Below are positions 1-6,448 of a DNA stretch of 9,567 bases, piece by piece (the stretch's first letter is position 1; each line of letters begins with the position of its first letter). The stretch comes from SAR92 clade bacterium (GTDB taxonomy: Bacteria > Pseudomonadota > Gammaproteobacteria > Pseudomonadales > Porticoccaceae). The notes beneath the pieces were generated by a model. It was not told the DNA's origin. It saw nothing but the letters and a program-made list of their open reading frames with translations, and made no database searches. The stretch covers positions 5,185-14,751 of the forward strand of contig JABBBF010000015.1 in assembly GCA_018607545.1 (NCBI GenBank). Reading direction: 5' to 3'. The position numbers were made by a program, and so were the translations under genes.

Positions 1-278
1 ATAAAGAAACTGCTGGGAATTCGGAGAGTAGCCCCAGTAAGGCCGGCAATTGCCATCAGTGAAAAAAGATCGGATTTAGCAAATGGAAAACCAAGGTTTA
101 ACATTTGCACGGTGATAACACCCCAGTAGAGCCAGACTGCAAAACCACAGAGCAGGCTGGGAATGGAAATCCATAGATTGCGACTGGCGATCTTTTTACC
201 CTGACTCTCCCAGAACTGATTATCTTCTGGTTCCCAGTGCTGAATATCAGCTCTGCTCAATTTTTTTATTTCTGTCAT
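1..278 (-). CDS. narK: NarK2-type nitrate/nitrite transporter, N-terminal part (runs off left edge)
   Basis: This is the first 92 codons of a major-facilitator nitrate/nitrite porter of the inner membrane; its C-terminal part lies beyond base 1. I translated it by hand. The start is MTEIKKLSRADIQHW, followed by EPEDNQFW and ASRNLWISIPSLL, which match the cytoplasmic N-terminus and first helix of E. coli NarK (WRPEDPAFW, ASRNLWISVPCLL). The segment GLTGATLRIPSSFF holds the helix-2 arginine (Arg86 here) equivalent to E. coli NarK Arg89, which binds nitrate. The ATG at 276-278 is preceded seven bases upstream by AGGAG, so the start is secure. In the family these proteins exchange nitrate for nitrite across the membrane to feed NarGHI, and narGHJI often follows. 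That cannot be checked here. It is divergent from narL across a region with FNR- and NarL-type sites. Confidence 0.92.
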   Translation of the reverse strand, partial: MTEIKKLSRADIQHWEPEDNQFWESQGKKIASRNLWISIPSLLCGFAVWLYWGVITVQMLNLGFPFAKSDLFSLMAIAGLTGATLRIPSSFF

Positions 279-294
279 TAGCCTTCTCCTAAAA

Positions 295-316
295 TATTTC
301 TATAATATTTCTATAA
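295..316. repeat. 11-base tandem direct repeat upstream of narK
   Basis: TATTTCTATAA occurs twice head to tail (295-305 and 306-316), and a looser third version (TTGCTATAAAT) starts at 321. It lies immediately upstream of the narK ribosome-binding site, so in the narK transcript it would form the last part of the leader or overlap the -10 region. I know of no named element with this sequence. Confidence 0.6.
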
Positions 317-426
317 ATAGTTGCTATAAATCGCTGCTGAAATTGGCTGGTAAAAAGAGCAACCCATACGCCGACAAACATTCAAGCTACTATGCAAACC
401 CAATCTATCTGTCTGCAATTATCCAA

Positions 427-433
427 AGGAGTA
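427..433. promoter_or_regulatory. NarL-type heptamer
   Basis: AGGAGTA matches 7 of 7 positions of the NarL/NarP heptamer in reverse orientation (AKRRGTA, the complement of TACYYMT). Looser 6-of-7 heptamers lie nearby at 491-497 (ACAGGTA) and 529-535 (TACCTAC), so several possible NarL contact points occur within 110 bases upstream of narK. A single heptamer is short enough to occur by chance. The weight comes from the cluster and from the NarL gene next door. Confidence 0.4.
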
Positions 434-462
434 GCAAAAATTATTCGACCGGCCATTAAAGC

Positions 463-478
463 TATTCCTATGGAGGTA
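463..478. promoter_or_regulatory. Candidate NarL/NarP 7-2-7 palindrome upstream of narK
   Basis: TATTCCT-AT-GGAGGTA has the two-base-spaced inverted heptamer layout preferred by NarL/NarP and matches 12 of 14 positions of TACYYMT-NN-AKRRGTA. It is centred about 192 bases upstream of the narK start codon, a distance compatible with remote NarL activation of narK in enterics. It also lies upstream of the FNR-like sites as seen from narL. Confidence 0.42.
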
Positions 479-573
479 AGTTACCGCCTCACAGGTAGCT
501 GTGACTTCGGCGCAGTAATTTTTCACCCTACCTACAAAGGGTTAGCGGCGAAAAAACACCCCATTGCTAATAC

Positions 574-587
574 ATGATTCAGGTCAA
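574..587. promoter_or_regulatory. FNR/Anr/Dnr-like site, candidate activator site for narL-hemN
   Basis: ATGAT-TCAG-GTCAA matches 8 of 10 informative positions of TTGAT-N4-ATCAA. Thirteen of its 14 bases are identical to the site upstream of the porin (7867-7880). Towards narL, 22 bases beyond the site, lies GATCTT (610-615), preceded by TG one base away, an extended -10 with A and T at the two critical positions. That is the spacing of a class II FNR promoter and predicts transcription from about base 622. Towards narK nothing resembling a -10 is found at the right distance. Confidence 0.5.
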
Positions 588-613
588 CGAAAACCGCCTG
601 TCAGGTTGTGATC

Positions 614-627
614 TTGATGCTAATTAA
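614..627. promoter_or_regulatory. Second FNR/Anr-like site at the narL promoter
   Basis: TTGAT-GCTA-ATTAA matches 9 of 10 positions of the FNR consensus. It runs into ATCAA, so 614-631 is also a wider inverted repeat TTGAT-N8-ATCAA. If the upstream site (574-587) drives narL with a start near 622, this site would cover the start point and might repress. Alternatively it is the activating site, with transcription starting just before the narL start codon. Confidence 0.4.
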
Positions 628-668
628 TCAAAGTTCGAAGAGATTAGAAAATCTTCAACGGAAAAAAT

Positions 669-1355
669 ATGTCCAATCAGAGCGCTGCTATTCAGACAGC
701 AAGTAAGACAGCAAATCAGCCCGCGACACTCCTATTGGTGGATGATCACCCGCTGCTGCGCAAAGGGCTTGCGCAACTTGTAGATCTCGATGACAGCTTG
801 CAGATAGTCGCTGAAACAGACAATGGCCAGGGGGCACTGTCTCTAGCTATTGAACTGGATCCCGATTTAATTCTGCTCGATTTAAATATGCAGGGTATGG
901 ACGGGCTTGAAACATTGAAGGCACTGCGCGAAGCTCAGGTCAGCGCGCGTATTATTATCCTTACTGTCTCCGACAATAACGAGGATGTCGTCTGCGCTAT
1001 TACCTATGGTGCCGATGGCTATTTGCTCAAGGATATGGATCCTGAAGAGATACTAAAAAAGATCAAGGAAGCAGCGCTGGGCAAGATGGTCGTCAGCGAA
1101 AAAATCACCCATATTCTCGCCGGTGCTATTCGCAAGGGCGATAACAATCGCACCAGTATGCTCGCCAAACTCACCAGCAGAGAGCACGATATTCTCAAAC
1201 AGATTTCCCGGGGATTAAGCAATAAATTAATTGCCCGGGAGCTGGGCATTTCCGATGGCACCGTCAAGGTCCATGTAAAACATATACTAAAAAAGCTCGA
1301 GCTGCGCTCAAGGGTTGAAGCTGCGGTATGGATGATCAACCAAAATAATGGCTAA
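669..1355 (+). CDS. narL: NarL: nitrate/nitrite response regulator (LuxR/FixJ family)
   Basis: Cytoplasmic transcription factor that is phosphorylated by a NarX-type sensor when nitrate or nitrite is present and activates or represses anaerobic respiratory genes. The receiver domain covers residues 20-135: acidic pair Asp25-Asp26, phospho-acceptor Asp71 (LILLDLNM), Thr99 and Lys121 (GYLLKDM). The LuxR-type helix-turn-helix covers about 165-222. The recognition helix reads TVKVHVKH, so the three DNA-contacting residues known from E. coli NarL (Lys188, Val189, Lys192) are all kept as Lys200, Val201 and Lys204. It should therefore read the same TACYYMT heptamers. The start MSNQ equals that of E. 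coli NarL; the protein has 228 residues against 216 there, with a longer N-terminal tail. The ribosome-binding site is weak (CGGAA). It overlaps hemN by 8 bases. The usual proline after the phospho-Asp loop is Gln75 (NMQGMDG). No narX is in the window. Confidence 0.93.
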   Translation: MSNQSAAIQTASKTANQPATLLLVDDHPLLRKGLAQLVDLDDSLQIVAETDNGQGALSLAIELDPDLILLDLNMQGMDGLETLKALREAQVSARIIILTVSDNNEDVVCAITYGADGYLLKDMDPEEILKKIKEAALGKMVVSEKITHILAGAIRKGDNNRTSMLAKLTSREHDILKQISRGLSNKLIARELGISDGTVKVHVKHILKKLELRSRVEAAVWMINQNNG

Positions 1356-2847
1356 CAGTGAAAAAACACTACCCCTCTGGGATCCGCAACTTATTCAAAC
1401 CTATAATATCGCCGGTCCACGCTACACCTCATACCCCACTGCGCCGCAACTGAGCAGCTCCTTTACTCAGCAACAACTGCACGGAGCCATGCAGCAGAGC
1501 AACGACAGTCAGTCACCTCTATCACTCTATTTTCATATTCCGTTCTGCGATACCGTCTGCTATTACTGCGCCTGCAACAAAATTATTACTGCCAATAAAC
1601 AGCATGCTGCGCCCTATCTGGAGCGTCTATATAAAGAAATGGCGATGCATTCTGCGCTTATTAACAGCCAGCATGCCGATAGTAGAAAAGGTAAAAAACC
1701 GACAAACAGAACCAGTAAAAAAATAGTCGAACAGCTGCACTGGGGCGGTGGCACGCCAACCTTTATCAGTGACACCCAGAAGCGCCAGCTAATGGCAGAA
1801 ATCCGCAATCATTTTCAACTTCTCGATGATGACAGTGGCGACTATTCCATTGAGGTTCACCCCGGCCGTATGGACGTCAAGACCATTTCTGTACTTCGTG
1901 AACTGGGATTTAATCGCCTGAGTATGGGTGTACAGGATTTTAATCCTGCAGTGCAGCAGGCCGTTAATCGCCTTAACAGCATCGAACAGGTCAGTGAGCT
2001 TATCAGTGCTGCGCGTCGCGAGCAGTTCCACTCAATCAGCATGGATATTATTTACGGACTGCCCCTGCAGACTGTCGACTCAGTTAAGGCGACATTGCAG
2101 CAGGTTATTGCGTTATCACCAGACCGGCTATCCCTATTTAACTATGCCCATATGCCCCATCTGTTTAAAACCCAGCGGCTAAAGATTGAGCAGAGCAGCT
2201 TGCCGACGCCCGAGGAAAAACTGCAGATGCTCCAATACGCCATAGTTACCCTCTGCAAGGCAGGTTATATCTACATAGGTATGGATCACTTTGCCAAGCC
2301 CGGTGACAGTCTGGTGTTAGCTCAACAACAGGGCTTATTGCAGCGCAATTTCCAGGGTTACTCAACCCATAGCAACTGTGACCTGCTTGCCTTTGGGGTC
2401 TCCGCTATCAGCTCAGTGGGCAACAGCTTGGTACAGAATCATAAGGCTATTGATAACTACAATCGCGCTATCGACCAGGGGCAATTGCCCCTGAGTCGCG
2501 GCCTGACCCTGAGTAGTGACGACCTGCTTAGAAAGCAGGTGATTATGCAGCTAATCTGCCATTTTAGACTCGATATTAGCGCCATTGAAAAACAGCATGG
2601 AATTGAATTTTCCCGTTACTTTGCGACCGAACTTGTGCAACTACAGGAAATGGTGGCAGATGGGTTGATCAGATTAGACCCGCGGGAAATTCAGGTTTTG
2701 GAGCCTGGACGACTTTTGATACGCGCTATCTGTATGGTCTTTGATGCCTATTTAGATAGAGAGATTAGCCCGCAAGCTAAAGTTAAAACACAGGTAAAAG
2801 AAAACATAAAAACAAGCGCAAAAATCCGCTATTCACAGGTTATTTAA
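1348..2847 (+). CDS. hemN: HemN: oxygen-independent coproporphyrinogen III oxidase (radical SAM)
   Basis: Converts coproporphyrinogen III to protoporphyrinogen IX without oxygen, so haem can be made during anaerobic growth. The radical-SAM cluster ligands are Cys67, Cys71 and Cys74 in HIPFCDTVCYYCAC, and the fourth cysteine typical of true HemN (Cys76) is present, unlike in HemW. Further family marks are YNIAGPRYTSYPTA near the start, GGGTP (133-137), RLSMGVQDFN (190-199), YGLPLQT (236-242), NYAHMP, GMDHFAKP and RNFQGYST. The C-terminus RYSQVI parallels QFSRVI of E. coli. It has 499 residues against 457, the extra length being a basic insert at about 109-125 and a longer linker before the C-terminus (about 474-491). 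ATG 1348 lies inside the end of narL, suggesting translational coupling. Its role fits the haem demand of nitrate respiration. Confidence 0.95.
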   Translation: MANSEKTLPLWDPQLIQTYNIAGPRYTSYPTAPQLSSSFTQQQLHGAMQQSNDSQSPLSLYFHIPFCDTVCYYCACNKIITANKQHAAPYLERLYKEMAMHSALINSQHADSRKGKKPTNRTSKKIVEQLHWGGGTPTFISDTQKRQLMAEIRNHFQLLDDDSGDYSIEVHPGRMDVKTISVLRELGFNRLSMGVQDFNPAVQQAVNRLNSIEQVSELISAARREQFHSISMDIIYGLPLQTVDSVKATLQQVIALSPDRLSLFNYAHMPHLFKTQRLKIEQSSLPTPEEKLQMLQYAIVTLCKAGYIYIGMDHFAKPGDSLVLAQQQGLLQRNFQGYSTHSNCDLLAFGVSAISSVGNSLVQNHKAIDNYNRAIDQGQLPLSRGLTLSSDDLLRKQVIMQLICHFRLDISAIEKQHGIEFSRYFATELVQLQEMVADGLIRLDPREIQVLEPGRLLIRAICMVFDAYLDREISPQAKVKTQVKENIKTSAKIRYSQVI

Positions 2848-4631
2848 ATACGACTAAACAGATAGAGCACCAGCAAAAGAGTTAAAAACCAAAACCCCGA
2901 CAACAACTTCCACAGTGTCAGGCTGCTGGCATTCTTTTCCACCACCGGGTCAGCCTGTAAAAACAGTGGATTGGGTTGGGTGACATCGGTTAAGAAATCG
3001 TCGATATTGAGATAGCGCTCTTCAAGGTCGAAGGCTACCCCCTTCTCCAGTGCTGCATCAAACCACAGCGGGATCTGCGGGTTGTATTGACTGGCACTCT
3101 TATAGCGCAAGCGATCGTAATCAATGGCTGAATGACATTCGTCAATCTCCTCACCATAGGGCAGATGACCGGTAAATATTTCATAGGTAATCGTAGCCAA
3201 GGCATAGACATCGCCCTGAATTCCCGGGTTGCGACCCAGTAGATACAGCGGATCGGAATAACTGGCCGTGCCCAATGCCCCCTCGTGAATTAAAGGCCTC
3301 TGCAATTCTGCCAACCCGGCCACATAGACCGAGCCAAAATCCACAATCAATGCATTTGGCTTACCGCTTAAAATACTCTGGTTGGTAAGCATAATATTGG
3401 CTGGCTTTAAGTCTTGGTGAATAGCCTCGTTGTTATGAAATGCTTTTAACCCTTTGGCAATCTGCCTGATGATCGCAATACTCTGTTTTGGGCTAGGTGG
3501 CAGATGCCCGGCAATCCACTTGTCGAGACCGATTCCATCCACATATTCCATCAGGTAATAGAGCGCTGTTCGCGGGCGCTGCTGCTGGATAACCTTGACT
3601 ATATAGGATGAATGAATGCGCCGCCCTATCCACTCCTCCTGGATAAAACGGTCGATGGCACTCAAATCCTCTTCAATATTCCGCGAGGGGGTTTTCATCA
3701 CATAATATTGATCTTCATCCTTCTCAGCCAACTCATCGCGAACTAAATAAAGCTGGCTGCGGCTGGAGGCAAAAAGTTCGCGAATCACCCGATAGCCATC
3801 AAGCTTCATGCCCACCTGTAAATCCGGCGGAAATGGCAGTCGGGTCAACCGGGCGCTGTAATCTTCCAGATTTGTCTCGGGCAATTTGTTAACGATAATT
3901 GCAGCGGCACTGAAATTATCATTGGTATTAGCTGCGATCGCCGCCGCCTGGATATGTTTAACTATTTCGCTGGCACTGCTATGGCCGGCTAATAAGGCCT
4001 CTAGTTGAGCCGAATCGACAAAATCATGGATGCCATCACTGGTTAACAGCAGCCGGTCACCAAGCCGGATATCGCTGTGCCCATAATCCAGGTTAAGACG
4101 ACTATCCATCCCTATAGCACGGGATAGACAGGCACGGTTATCGGCAATAATCGCCACATGATCAGTGGTCAATTGCTTCAGAACCCCCTCTCGCCAAAGA
4201 TAAATTCGGCTATCACCAACATGAAAAAAATGCAGGGTACGGCTTTTTATTACCACGGCACTAAAGGTGCAGAGATAACCCTTAGTGGTGGTGGTAAATT
4301 CATGACTTTGACGAAACAGACGCAGATTGATGGTCGATAGAATTTTTTCGCCACTGCCGGAAACCGACCAGGTATCCGGAGTTTGATAATACTCTTCAAG
4401 AAAGCGCTCCACAGCTGTATGACTGGCCTCGCGCCCAGCTTCCGCTGTTGAAACTCCATCTGCAAGGGCGACACTGACTCCTTTATTTTCAAGAACATAG
4501 GGCTCAGCAGGTTTTTTATAGCCGACGGCATCCTCGTTAAGGGGTTTAATGCCCGCTTCAGAAAAACAGGCAATATCCAACGCGTCCCCTAACTCTTTAT
4601 TTAGCTTTCTATCTAGTTCTGACTGAGTCAA
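2844..4631 (-). CDS. Bifunctional PP2C phosphatase / Ser-Thr kinase, membrane-anchored, linked to the nitrate carrier
   Basis: Residues about 15-250 form a PP2C-type phosphatase: Glu33-Asp34, ADG (57-59), HVGDSR (Asp140), TSDG (Asp199) and DN (238-239) supply the metal ligands. Residues about 280-545 form a Hanks-type kinase: Lys313 (VMK), Glu332/333, HQDLKPAN with catalytic Asp407, Lys409 and Asn412, and DFG at 431-433. The glycine-rich loop is degenerate (ELFASSRSQLYLV, no glycine), the HRD arginine is Gln406, and the APE motif reads SDP. Residues 574-592 form one hydrophobic helix close to the C-terminus, so the enzyme is probably held on the inner face of the membrane. The start is TTG with GGAGG four bases upstream (4636-4640); the next in-frame Met is residue 175, inside the phosphatase. 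It lies 28 bases after nasA, almost certainly in one transcript. A related kinase gene accompanies nasA in Pseudomonas. The target is unknown; regulation of the carrier is an inference. Confidence 0.88.
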   Translation of the reverse strand: MTQSELDRKLNKELGDALDIACFSEAGIKPLNEDAVGYKKPAEPYVLENKGVSVALADGVSTAEAGREASHTAVERFLEEYYQTPDTWSVSGSGEKILSTINLRLFRQSHEFTTTTKGYLCTFSAVVIKSRTLHFFHVGDSRIYLWREGVLKQLTTDHVAIIADNRACLSRAIGMDSRLNLDYGHSDIRLGDRLLLTSDGIHDFVDSAQLEALLAGHSSASEIVKHIQAAAIAANTNDNFSAAAIIVNKLPETNLEDYSARLTRLPFPPDLQVGMKLDGYRVIRELFASSRSQLYLVRDELAEKDEDQYYVMKTPSRNIEEDLSAIDRFIQEEWIGRRIHSSYIVKVIQQQRPRTALYYLMEYVDGIGLDKWIAGHLPPSPKQSIAIIRQIAKGLKAFHNNEAIHQDLKPANIMLTNQSILSGKPNALIVDFGSVYVAGLAELQRPLIHEGALGTASYSDPLYLLGRNPGIQGDVYALATITYEIFTGHLPYGEEIDECHSAIDYDRLRYKSASQYNPQIPLWFDAALEKGVAFDLEERYLNIDDFLTDVTQPNPLFLQADPVVEKNASSLTLWKLLSGFWFLTLLLVLYLFSRI

Positions 4632-4659
4632 TTTTCCTCCCTGACAAAGGCCAGGTTAT

Positions 4660-6165
4660 CTAGCCAACATCAATCATATGCACAGTGCCATCCGGTAGAA
4701 TCTCGGAAATCTGCCCCTTGGGCTCCTCCAATAGCATGGCGATTGCAAAGACTATCAGTGCCGAGGCGCCGATCAACATAAAGAAGGTGCTGTAATCGAC
4801 AAAGCTCAGTATGGTCAGGTAGGTAACCGCACCCACATTGCCGTAGGCGCCAGTCATACCGGCAATCTGCCCGGTCATACGACGCTTGATCAGTGGCACT
4901 ATGGCAAACACTGCACCCTCGCCCGCCTGGACAAAGAATGAGCAGGCCATGGTTGATATAACCGCCAATGGTATCCACCAGCCACTGTTGATCTGCGATA
5001 ACAGGCCATAGCCTAAGCCTAGCCCACCAATCAGGATAAGCAGTGATTTCCGGCGTCCGAAATGATCCGAGAACCAACCACCAGTGGGACGGGCTACCAG
5101 ATTCATCACCGCAAAACCGGAGGCTAATAAACCGGCCTTAACCGGATCCAGGCTATCGAAGGTCTCGAGAAAAAACAGCGGCAACATAGAGACCACTGCC
5201 AGCTCGGAACCAAAGGTGACAAAGTAGGCCCAGTTGAGAATAGCCACCTGCTTGAACTTGTATTTATCCTGCTCTGGCACACCAGAGGTCAAGTGTTCGC
5301 AGTTTACATGCCAGATCTTTTGGCACTGATAGGCAAACAGCACAATCAGAACCAGCCAGATAGCAACCATAACATTGCTGCTTAAAAGTCCTACTCCTGA
5401 AGGTGAGAGTTTCCATGCGAGTACAGCCAGAGCTATATACATAGGAATATTCATCAGCAAATAGAAATACAGATCTTTGCGGCTCGTCACCTCCAGCCCG
5501 CCGGACTTCTTGGGTTTAAAATAGGTGGAGCCCTTGGGAGTATTGCGGGCAACACGATAGTAAAAAATACCGTATAAACCAGCGATAAAGCCTGTGGTGG
5601 CTATGGCATAGCGCCAGCCATCGTCACCGCCATAAATCATCGCAAGGGTTGGCAGAAGCATCGCCGATGCGGCGGAGCCAAAGTTCCCCCAGCCACCGTA
5701 AATACCCTCGGCAATACCCACTGACTTATGGGGAAACCACTCGCCGACCATACGAATACCAATCACAAAACCGGCACCGACAAAGCCCATTAAAAAGCGC
5801 ATCAGGGCCAACTGTTGATAGGTCTGGCAAAAGGCAAAGGCAATACAGATAAACCCGGAGGCTATCAGCAGGCCACTGTAAACTTTTCGCGGCCCAATCT
5901 TGTCCACAAGGATACCGATAAGAATACGCGCGGGAATGGTTAAGGCGACATTGAGGATCATCAGCGCTTTAACCTGTTGAGAACTCAAGTCAAAAGCCTC
6001 TTTGATAAAGACCAGCAGCGGTGCATGGTTAAACCACACCATAAAGGTTAGAAAAAATGCAACCCAGGTTATATGCAGGGTCTTGATTTTGGGGTCAGTC
6101 AGTTTAAACAGGTTTATACCCTTCCCTGATGATGCGGGCCCTGCAGATAAGTGTTCTGTAGACAT
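4660..6165 (-). CDS. nasA: NasA/NarK-family nitrate transporter (long form, probably 14 helices)
   Basis: Inner-membrane major-facilitator carrier of the nitrate/nitrite porter family, 501 residues from ATG 6165. Substrate-binding arginines are visible in helix 2 (TIPARILIG, Arg80) and helix 8 ([13 protein letters not shown], Arg359), and both nitrate-signature glycine motifs are present: GGWGNFGSA (about 157) and [10 protein letters not shown] (about 436). A typical loop-2/3 motif [11 protein letters not shown] follows helix 2. Between the two six-helix halves lie two additional hydrophobic stretches (about residues 232-252 and 261-281), giving 14 likely helices instead of 12. The frame is open up to a TTG at 6180, but GGAGG (6171-6175) sits five bases before ATG 6165, so I use that start. 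It shares a promoter with the kinase downstream. An FNR palindrome is centred about 78 bases upstream, suggesting anaerobic rather than only nitrogen-limited expression. Whether it imports nitrate for assimilation or respiration is open. Confidence 0.88.
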   Translation of the reverse strand: MSTEHLSAGPASSGKGINLFKLTDPKIKTLHITWVAFFLTFMVWFNHAPLLVFIKEAFDLSSQQVKALMILNVALTIPARILIGILVDKIGPRKVYSGLLIASGFICIAFAFCQTYQQLALMRFLMGFVGAGFVIGIRMVGEWFPHKSVGIAEGIYGGWGNFGSAASAMLLPTLAMIYGGDDGWRYAIATTGFIAGLYGIFYYRVARNTPKGSTYFKPKKSGGLEVTSRKDLYFYLLMNIPMYIALAVLAWKLSPSGVGLLSSNVMVAIWLVLIVLFAYQCQKIWHVNCEHLTSGVPEQDKYKFKQVAILNWAYFVTFGSELAVVSMLPLFFLETFDSLDPVKAGLLASGFAVMNLVARPTGGWFSDHFGRRKSLLILIGGLGLGYGLLSQINSGWWIPLAVISTMACSFFVQAGEGAVFAIVPLIKRRMTGQIAGMTGAYGNVGAVTYLTILSFVDYSTFFMLIGASALIVFAIAMLLEEPKGQISEILPDGTVHMIDVG

Positions 6166-6170
6166 AGATG

Positions 6171-6175
6171 CCTCC
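6171..6175 (-). promoter_or_regulatory. Ribosome-binding site deciding the nasA start
   Basis: GGAGG on the minus strand sits five bases before ATG 6163-6165. Because it lies inside the longer open frame that begins at TTG 6180, it argues that translation begins at the ATG and that the first five codons of the longer frame are leader. Confidence 0.75.
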
Positions 6176-6236
6176 GGCAAGCCAAAACAAAAAAACTAGA
6201 TCTCATACAGTCTCGAACGATTCTCACTCAAGGGGT

Positions 6237-6250
6237 TTGATATGCATCAA
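6237..6250. promoter_or_regulatory. Perfect FNR/Anr/Dnr palindrome, probably activating nasA-kinase
   Basis: TTGAT-ATGC-ATCAA matches the FNR/Anr consensus at 10 of 10 positions. With a class II arrangement (site centred at -41.5) the leftward transcript would begin near base 6202, 37 bases before the nasA ATG, with GAGACT (minus strand, 6209-6214) as a weak -10 keeping the critical A and T. Rightward, no -10 lies at the matching spacing, and narK1 starts 240 bases away. FNR, Anr and Dnr cannot be told apart from the site alone. Confidence 0.7.
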
Positions 6251-6352
6251 CTGTCTTTGGCTTTGCATTCACAGAGACTGCCGATAAAGCATATACAGCT
6301 ACCTACATTAGCAATTGAAAAGCGCTTAGAGAGCACGACGGCCGTGGATTGC

Positions 6353-6368
6353 TACCCCTATTTAAGTA
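6353..6368. promoter_or_regulatory. NarL/NarP 7-2-7 palindrome
   Basis: TACCCCT-AT-TTAAGTA matches 13 of 14 positions of TACYYMT-NN-AKRRGTA; the left heptamer is perfect. It is centred about 130 bases upstream of the narK1 start codon and about 160 bases upstream of the predicted nasA transcript start. It could serve either gene, in a layout like the remote NarL site of E. coli narG. Confidence 0.6.
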
Positions 6369-6383
6369 GGCTTTGGCTGGCAC

Positions 6384-6400
6384 AGAGGTAAAGAGAGGTA
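6384..6400. promoter_or_regulatory. Two perfect NarL heptamers in tandem, one helical turn apart
   Basis: AGAGGTA occurs at 6384-6390 and again at 6394-6400, each 7 of 7 to AKRRGTA. The 10-base step puts both on the same face of the helix. Together with the palindrome 16 bases to the left they make four heptamers in 48 bases. If narK1 starts transcription near 6461 they centre near -74 and -64, a usual activator position. Confidence 0.55.
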
Positions 6401-6448
6401 GCCGATAGCCACCAAGGGGATGATTCATTAAAGTAGCTGTTAACAAGC

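Larger units (their letters stand above)
279..668. other. Divergent narK / narL regulatory region (390 bases, no gene)
   Basis: I see no credible gene in this stretch. It holds the ribosome-binding site of narK (AGGAG on the minus strand, 286-290), a very AT-rich block with an 11-base tandem repeat (295-316), several NarL-type heptamers between 427 and 535, and two FNR/Anr-like palindromes (574-587 and 614-627). A possible 61-codon frame at 392-577 has no ribosome-binding site and runs through these sites, so I treat it as chance. No promoter for narK can be pinned down. The AT-rich block just upstream of its start is the best place for a -10 element. Confidence 0.6.

Noticed and set aside
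392..577. 61-codon open frame upstream of narL
   Set aside because: No ribosome-binding site, no recognisable protein features, and it runs through the candidate NarL sites of the divergent promoter region.
614..631. TTGAT-N8-ATCAA as a single FNR site
   Set aside because: FNR needs a 4-base spacer; the better reading is the 9-of-10 site 614-627 within it.
4250..4573. Open frame of 107 codons inside the kinase gene (and similar ones inside narL, hemN, nasA, narK1 and the porin)
   Set aside because: They are alternative frames of well-supported genes, with no family similarity and no ribosome-binding sites that I can see.
6166..6180. Longer nasA start at TTG 6180
   Set aside because: The strong GGAGG at 6171-6175 lies inside this extension and is ideally placed for ATG 6165.
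6378..6394. Sigma-54 promoter suggested by TGGCAC upstream of narK1
   Set aside because: The -12 part reads TAAAG and lacks the essential GC, so only half the motif is present.
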